Assembly: GCF_013426205.1 (NCBI RefSeq) | Contig: NC_089422.1 | Location: 3,906,001 to 3,970,000, forward strand | Reading direction: 5' to 3' | Length of the DNA stretch: 64,000 nt | DNA from: Metarhizium brunneum | Lineage: Eukaryota; Ascomycota; Sordariomycetes; Hypocreales; Clavicipitaceae | Shown here: positions 57,709-64,000 of the stretch, piece after piece | Position numbering within the stretch: position 1 is the stretch's first letter | Layout: the number at the start of each line of letters is the position of its first letter | Notes under the pieces: model-generated | What the model was told of the DNA's origin: nothing | Database searches by the model: none | Seen by the model: the letters and a program-made list of their open reading frames with translations, nothing else | Translations under genes and position numbers: made by a program

Positions 57709-58798
57709 ATGATGTCTACACCTGACGATGGCTTGGATGGTCCACAGCGGCCATGGCCCTCACAACCTAGTGGGCGGCGTCAGATCAAGCGGTCACTGAC
57801 AGAGCTCGCGTCGCCCGGGAAGCTTCATCGTCGCCCACATCTGTACCGTCAACAAGGGAGCCAATCCGAGGAAAAAGATAGGCCCCCACTGTCGCCGGCT
57901 ATTCTTGCGGCGCAAGGTCGGCATTCTCTTGATATACCACCCTCGACGACGACAACGACCCCGTTTATGAGCCCGAATCCGAGTCGACGTGCCAGCATAT
58001 TGGGGCCGAGGGGGGAAAGGAATGGGGAATCGAGGGAGAAGCGGGAGAAGATGGGAATCAAGACGCAGCTGGCACAGGAGAAGGCCTCGATACGAACTGA
58101 GTGAGTGCATGCCGGGCCAGTGATGCTCGCGGGGTCGATGAAAAATGCTAATAGTATCCAGGGGTTTGAAGCAGTCGCTGATGGACCTCAACTCTTTCTC
58201 GACCACCATGACAAAGCGCCTAGACGATACATACTACTCGGTCCTGGAGAAAATGAGCACCCTTCAAAACACGGTATTTGCTCTGAAAGATTTGGCCGGA
58301 AACTGCCACGACCTGTGCGAATCGTTCGACAAGGACGCGAGAGATTTGGAAAGCCATATTATTCGTCAACTAAGTGCTGCTGGCCAGTTTGAAGAGCAGC
58401 AACGGAGAATCTTGTCGCTCCAGAAACGCATACACAGGGGCCGTGACCAGATACAAACCCTCGCCTCCAGGGTTGACGTGGTCCAGACGAGAGTTGAGAG
58501 GTGGGAACAAGCCGACAGGCGATGGCAGGAAAAGACGCGCAAGAAACTCAAGATTATATGGTCCGCTACTACAGTTCTGGCTCTGGTCATGATTGCCTTC
58601 GTAGTCGGCATGAAGTACGCGAATGTGGAGGGGCAAGGTGGAATGCGGTGGAATGCGAGCATGAGCCCAAACGTACCTCCGTGGTTGACTACGTTGAGTT
58701 CTCACCAGAGCGAGAGCACAGAAGAGTCTGGGAGGAGGTTGCTTTGGAAAGCGCCCCTCGGGGATGACGCGAGGTTGCGAGCGTTTGATGAATTGTGA
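57709..58798 (+). CDS. Coiled-coil protein with one C-terminal transmembrane segment
   Basis: Not recognised as a named family. Two exons, 57709..58100 and 58162..58798, with a 61-bp intron (GTGAGT donor, GCTAAT branch); 342 residues. Residues 1-125 are disordered, with basic and Pro/Ser/Thr-rich parts (a run of six Thr). Residues about 133-258 form a long charged helical region with heptad character (LKDLAGNCHDLCESFDKDAR, LQKRIHRGRDQIQTLASRV). A single hydrophobic span (about 262-282, IIWSATTVLALVMIAFVVGM) follows a KTRKKLK stop-like cluster, leaving about 60 residues beyond it. The layout suggests a membrane-anchored tether or a nuclear-envelope/ER protein with a cytosolic coiled coil; a SNARE is less likely because no central zero-layer pattern is evident. 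Confidence 0.75.
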
Positions 58799-61206
58799 GT
58801 GATTTGGCAGTACATTTTGCTCGGGTCGTTTACGCAGCACGTGGTTTGGCGTTTTGACCTGGATTTCTTGAAGCATTCAACGATTCCAACGATACCCTTG
58901 GTCATTTATTCAAAAGGAGTTTCCTTGTTTTGATGTCCTTTTCGGGATGCATCACAACCTTTGTGAGGGCAACATGATGTGTGACTGGCGGCGTGGGTGA
59001 CGTCAGCTAGCTTTTTGGCCCAACTGCTGACCAACTTGAAGCCCATTTGTGAGGCGTCTCCTCCGTTTGTGTGCTGACGACGCTGTATGTGTATCAACCT
59101 GAAGGAGGATGTAGAGCACGCGACTACTACCCTCTATGTATTTCTAGGTAGAGAGGACTGCATATTCATCACGGCAACTACCTACCTAGGTATGTATAAA
59201 TACGTAGCTCAAATGGCGCCAGGCTCGGCATCACCGACAGGCTTCACAAAACGGTGCATTTGTGGTTGATGGTGCTCAGCCACAATTGTGCTTGCAGCGT
59301 GACGTTTTGAGCCTCGCCGACTTGCATGATTTGCTGCAGGTGTACTCCGTAGGGTGAAGAGTTGGTCTCGGTTGCGTCAAAACTCATCCGCTGGATGGCG
59401 GCACGACGGCAATGATTGGTATTCTGCTCGTTGGCGGTCTAAATGCCCGCGTCAACAGCGGCTGCTGTGTGAGCGGCTATCTGGAGCCTCAAACGGTGAG
59501 AGCGGCCTTGGCGGCGGTTCCTGATGTGGCGCCACGGGCCAGACTGTTGTTGGAACGCATATCAATTGATCTGACAACATTGAGGTATGTATGTACTACT
59601 AGTATATTAGTAGCATCACAGGGCATTGCACTGCCCGTGCCAAGCGGGTAGGGGGATGAAAATCGGCCTTGTGCATTGAGACGGGCTGCCTTGTCCTCGA
59701 GTCACGTACCATTGAGTTGACATAACGTTGAAAGTAGTCGACCTCGGAGTGCGTGTTCCGACTGGAGCGAGGACTGGCCCGCTTCCGAATGGTGCATGGA
59801 CGACGCACAGTCCTGGCTACGGAAAACTTCCGTGAGGTTGGGGACTTTTTCCCTCTTCTTCTTTTTTTTCTTCTTTGTTGTCAAGTAGTGTCATGAAGGT
59901 GACATGCAGGTATGGGGTAGTTCGTGTCTGTGGTAGGGCTGGAGGGGTTTTGCGACAACATCTGCCAACTCGGTAATACTCCGTCCATTGACTCCAGTGC
60001 TCCGTACCGCGCCACGCACGGCTGACTGTGTGTGTCATGTGGGTTTAAGATTGAGCGTCAATGTTGGCAGTCCCATTTCCCAACATTGAACAGTGGCTTG
60101 GATGGCGGGGGGCGCGACGTGAGATGCGAGCACTGCGCTGAGGCCGGACGGCGGTGATTCGACAGGCACACACGTCATGCCCTGCCGTGCCCTGTCGTGC
60201 CCTGTTGCGCCCCGCCATGGGGGCCTGCGACTCCAGATCCCGGGCGGCGTGCAGTGCATGTAATCTTCAGTCGCGTCGAAATTAATCAAATTGACCAGAC
60301 GGCACCGTGCATTGACGCCCCAGAGTGCAAACCCTCGTTGGGCTTGAGACACGGAAGGATATGGAACAGCTCGAGGCGCCGACGCCCGATGCGCTGGCGG
60401 TGACAGCACTGGGGAAGAAGAATTGGCGCCTGCGAAAATGAAACCACGGTTGGCCGATTGTTCCAACGTTTTTGTGCATAGTCAGTCACTCGGTAGACAA
60501 TGGATGAATGGCCTTGCAACCGAACAACGCGCATCCTGGCCTTTAACCCATTCACCCATTAACCGCCGAGAGGAGGTGGAGGCTGTAACATTGACACCGG
60601 TCAGCCAAGGCACCAAAGGGCTCGGCGAGCAACCTGGGTCACCTTTTGAGCCATTCAAACAGTCAAACGCTCAACCGGAGGGTGTCAGTCTCCATTCTCG
60701 AGTCTTTTATGCGGCGACGCGTTTCCGTACCGCCGCAGATGGATGGTAATAAGAAGGCCTTGTCCCCTGCGGCGACGAGAATGCGCGAGCCCCGTCACAT
60801 TGTCCTTGCCTTTGTCGTCTTCTTCATTGTCTACTTCTTAAGTAGCTGACCGTGTCTGCGCAGAGCCCGGTGGTTTCCAAGTGCTGTCCAGGGCTCCATT
60901 GATGTCTGGTCGAGTCAAGGTTCTACATGTAGCTGCGCCCCTCTCTCTACTTACTTAAGTATATTGACGTAACCCGCTGACGTCTGACGGCGACCCAGCA
61001 GAGCTGTAACCCCGCCATAACTTCCAGTCTACATTCACCCTGAGCATCTTCCCGAGCCGCCCAGCTCTCCCGGTTGAATACATTCGACCGCATCTCCTAA
61101 GGCTTCCCCTCGTTCACCGGAAAGCTGGCGCCCCGGGGAAGAAGGTGCACCAGCTGATAGTTCGAACATCTGCCCCGACTGGTACTACTACGCACACCTT
61201 GTCGCC
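58799..61206. other. Intergenic, 2.4 kb
   Basis: Contains small TACCTAGGTA patches (59145-59200, 60950), a TACTCCGTA motif at 59343, a CTT/T-rich tract (59845-59880) and repeated CCCTG-type words near 60180-60215. No gene is supported; frames such as 59412..59651 lack features. Confidence 0.55.
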
Positions 61207-64000
61207 ATGGCTCAAGATAGCGACGTCACCCCGTCGGCCGAAGTTGCAGCATCTGCTGCCACCACCACCACCACCACCACCGACGCTGTCGAAGCAAAAG
61301 AACTTCCCATCCGACAGACCAGCTTTGGAACGGCTGCTCCTGGACAGACCCTGACGGGGAAGCAAGAACATTGTGCGTTGTGCCTCCCGCGAGCATAGAT
61401 ATCCCGTATGCCATATATGCCATAGGCATACCGCCGGGCGACTGTCATGTGATGCTAACCTTTCAATTTTCCCAAAAGACCTCAAGCGCGAGCTTATTTC
61501 CAAGCAGGCGAAATGGGAAATCGACGAGCTCAACTCTCCAACCGCTCTTCAGCGATTCGGCGCGCCATTTCGTTCTGAGCGTGGTGAGGTCCCGCCTGAG
61601 GAGTCGGAACTCCCCATTCTTCGTTTCGTTTTCGTCCACCATGTTCGAGATTTTCCTTTCCTCGACAAGGCCAAGGAAAAGGAGTTTTGGCAAGACAAAC
61701 TCCAAGTTGTATGTCTTCACCGTTCTGTTACGGGTCCCTCCCCCCTCTTCTCTTCTTCCCCGCAAACATCACTTCTAATAAAAGTGGCACAAACCGTGTA
61801 GTTCTTGGAGTCATTTGCAGTTAAGCGCGTCTCATCATCCGAAGACCGGCTTGAGGAAACCAAGCGGAGAAAGCTTGCCATCAAGGCCCAGAAGCTCATC
61901 GAGCTGATGATGGTTTCTGGCATACCAACATCCTCTGGCTTCGAAGAGCGTATTCGCTTCTCAGAGATTGAGATTGTGGACAGCAACGCTATTGAGACTG
62001 GTGTAATGCATAGTATACCCGAGGGCAACTACATCAATGGGTGGGATGTCAATGTCGCTGGTGTGCGCGTCATGACTGTCAAGGGGAGGATCCGGCAGCA
62101 CAAACACGCCGAGTTCTTGCTTCGTATTAAGCAAAAGGGCGAGCTGGAGCACTTTGTCGGACGGAGGTATGGAGACTTTAGCAGACTTCACAAGCGAATA
62201 AAGACGGAGTTGCCTGGCCGGATTCTGCCCCCTCTACCCAAGAAGAATAAGTCTAGCACGACGGCATCTGGGCTGTGGACCGGATGGAGCAATGCCGATG
62301 ATTCGGATGCGTCGTCTGTATCGTCCGTTTCCACGCGACTCACAAATGCCCCCGTGCCGCAGTCTGGCGGTATCTCGTCGCTGTTGTCGCCCACAGCACC
62401 CAGTAGGATATATACGACTTGCGATTGCTTGACATTGCCGAAGCTGACACGCACCTAATTAGGCCAACGAAAACCTGGTTCCGCTCAATCTATTCGCTCC
62501 GCAAGAGAGTCTCCTCGACCTTCGGTTGATGGGAAGCAGAGTCCTGAGAAGCAGGATGCTGATGATGTGCGTATGCGACTTACACCATGCCCGAGGTCTT
62601 GATTGAAACTTACAAGTACATAGCAGAGCGTGGTATTGTGGAGAGAATCCTCGCGCGTTTCTCTTCGTGCCTTTTTGAGGTCTCTGTTGCACAACCCTCA
62701 GATTGCCAACACCAAAGCCATGCAAGAGTTCCTGAGCGGTGACCCCATCACCCCCACCGACGATGATGTAGAGGACATTATGAGGCGCAAGGCTATCGAC
62801 GAGAAGAGAATCGAGGAACAGAAACAGTTTTATGAGATTGCGAGGAAGAGAGCCGCGGAACTTGACGAATACATGGAGCAGTAAGTCTAAGCCTTTAGCC
62901 TACTTTCATCACCAACGTCTTGGTGCTAAGCGGGACACAGCTTTCGGCGGGATATTGTCGAGCGAAACGGTCTTACAATGCTTTTCAAGGAAATAAAGGA
63001 AAAGGAGACGATCCAAGACCTCAGTCTCCGGTATCAAAAATTTGCAGAGTGGCTGAGGATTGAAATTGCGGCTGTGATTTATCACCTCTTCCTTGCGGAG
63101 GATAATTCGCCCGAGATTTTTGCCCAAGCGAAGCGCATTCACTCTCTGATCCCCTACTCGGTCCTCAAAAATGTCATTCGCATTGCCAACCCGGCGGCAG
63201 TCATGTCGGGTGTGCTGGACATCTTCCTTGCCCAACCGTTTGGTACCAGATCACTAATGCAAAGAATTTTCTCTCTCACTCTCAATGACGGGATCAAGAG
63301 CTTCCAAAAGTCGATTGACGCTCTGACAAACAAGATTGCGGACCCCGTCTTTACTGACAAGCTAAAGAGATACACAGACGCCGAGGAAGATCTGAAAGCC
63401 GCTATTCGCTTGGAGGCTGAAGAGGAGCAGATTGACCTTATTGTTGCCATTATGCGATCCGATCTCATCGAGCCCGAATTGACTGGTGAACAAATCCAGC
63501 GTCTGTTTAATGCATACGTTGCGTTCAACAATGCCGTCGAGAACGTTGACGAGGAATTAAAGCAAGGCGCGCAACTGTTCTCGTATCTGAAGCAGCTTCT
63601 TAAGCTCTGCACACGACAGCGAGACAAGGCTATGATGCTTCGACTAATTGAGGAGCCGGTGACACTGCAACTATTCCGAGATCTGTTTACAATCTTTTAC
63701 GAGCCTCTTGTTAGAGTTTACAAGTCCGCCAATGTCTATAATAGTGTCACAGACTTTGCGGTCTTTATAGATGACATGATTCAGGCAAGATCAACACACG
63801 CCGTCCGCCGTTATTACAAGACTACCTTGCTAACCGTTCAACAATGATTAGGTCGTCGACAAGTGCAGAGAGCAGGATGCCTCGGCAGATCCCAACCAGA
63901 CAGTTCAAGCTTTTATCGATTTATGCCAGAGACACGAGCATAACTTTTACAAATTTGTCCATGAGGTCCACACACACGACAATGGCCTCTTTACGCAGCT
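61207..64000 (+). CDS. PX-domain protein of the Ypr097w/Lec1 type, partial at window end
   Basis: Peripheral membrane protein with a PX-associated region, a PX phosphoinositide-binding domain and a long C-terminal helical domain, as in yeast Ypr097w (Lec1), linked to lipid and ergosterol distribution. Exons read: 61207..61372, 61479..61708, 61802..62402, 62463..62566, 62627..62880, 62941..63784, and 63852 onward, truncated; 782 complete codons so far. The N-terminus has a poly-Thr run. The PX-associated part starts with LKRELISKQAKWEIDELNSP (residues 57-76); the PX core has WDVNVAGVRV (about 213) and RRYGDFSRLHKRI (about 253), the latter with the usual phosphate-binding Arg; then PPLPKK. The intron 63785..63851 begins with GC instead of GT but has a perfect TTGCTAAC branch and TTAG end; removing it continues the family sequence FIDDMIQ/VVDKC. 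Confidence 0.9.
61258..61281 (+). repeat. CCA trinucleotide repeat coding poly-Thr
   Basis: Eight ACC/CCA units in the first exon of the PX-domain gene code for a run of seven Thr; likely length-variable between strains. Confidence 0.9.

Noticed and set aside
1..64000. Search for CRISPR arrays, rRNA genes, intact transposases, or viral genes
   Set aside because: No regular repeat-spacer structure, rRNA signature, transposase or reverse-transcriptase motif, or viral protein was found.

Overview
The window is nuclear DNA of a filamentous ascomycete, most likely a sordariomycete of the order Hypocreales. Genes carry short introns (about 43 to 190 bp, most 53-70) with GT..AG ends and CTAAC/CTGAC branch sites, and the proteins are typical Pezizomycotina housekeeping proteins. 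The order-level placement is a judgement from how the proteins read, not from a search. All exon boundaries were placed by eye, from splice signals plus unbroken reading phase.

Layout, left to right: CHD1 chromatin remodeller (+), inositol-phosphatase-family nucleotidase of the Hal2/Met22 type (+), PEX1 peroxisomal AAA ATPase (-), an AT-rich stretch with a small inverted-repeat element, an orphan secreted-type ORF (+), MCM7 (+), mitoribosomal mS29/Rsm23 (-) divergent from RRS1 (+), a RhoGAP protein (-), BET2 (Rab geranylgeranyltransferase beta, +), a six-exon zinc-finger-like orphan (+), MSH3 (-), an initiator tRNA-Met (+) with an inverted partial copy 0.55 kb away, a seven-TM Pth11/rhodopsin-type membrane protein (-), a secreted BBE-type FAD oxidase (+), a small one-TM protein (+), a 975-residue disordered protein (-), a 6.1-kb gene-poor gap, CGR1 (+), a coiled-coil tail-anchored-like protein (+), and a PX-domain protein of the Ypr097w/Lec1 type (+) cut by the window end.

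These genes do not form one pathway. Themes recur: replication and repair (MCM7, MSH3, both with MluI-box-like sites upstream), ribosome production (RRS1, CGR1, mS29, initiator tRNA), trafficking and membranes (BET2, RhoGAP, PEX1, PX protein) and chromatin (CHD1). No biosynthetic cluster, virus, CRISPR array or intact transposon was seen.

The points most worth following up are: the 975-residue protein, which combines two FxFP docking motifs with three HxRxxS sites and so looks like a substrate of the NDR kinase Cbk1/COT-1; the exact 54-bp inverted copy of the 3' part of the initiator tRNA gene; a MITE-like inverted-repeat element near 12.2 kb; an intergenic 9-mer (TACGGAGTA) far above chance frequency; and a possible spliced uORF whose stop overlaps the CHD1 start codon.
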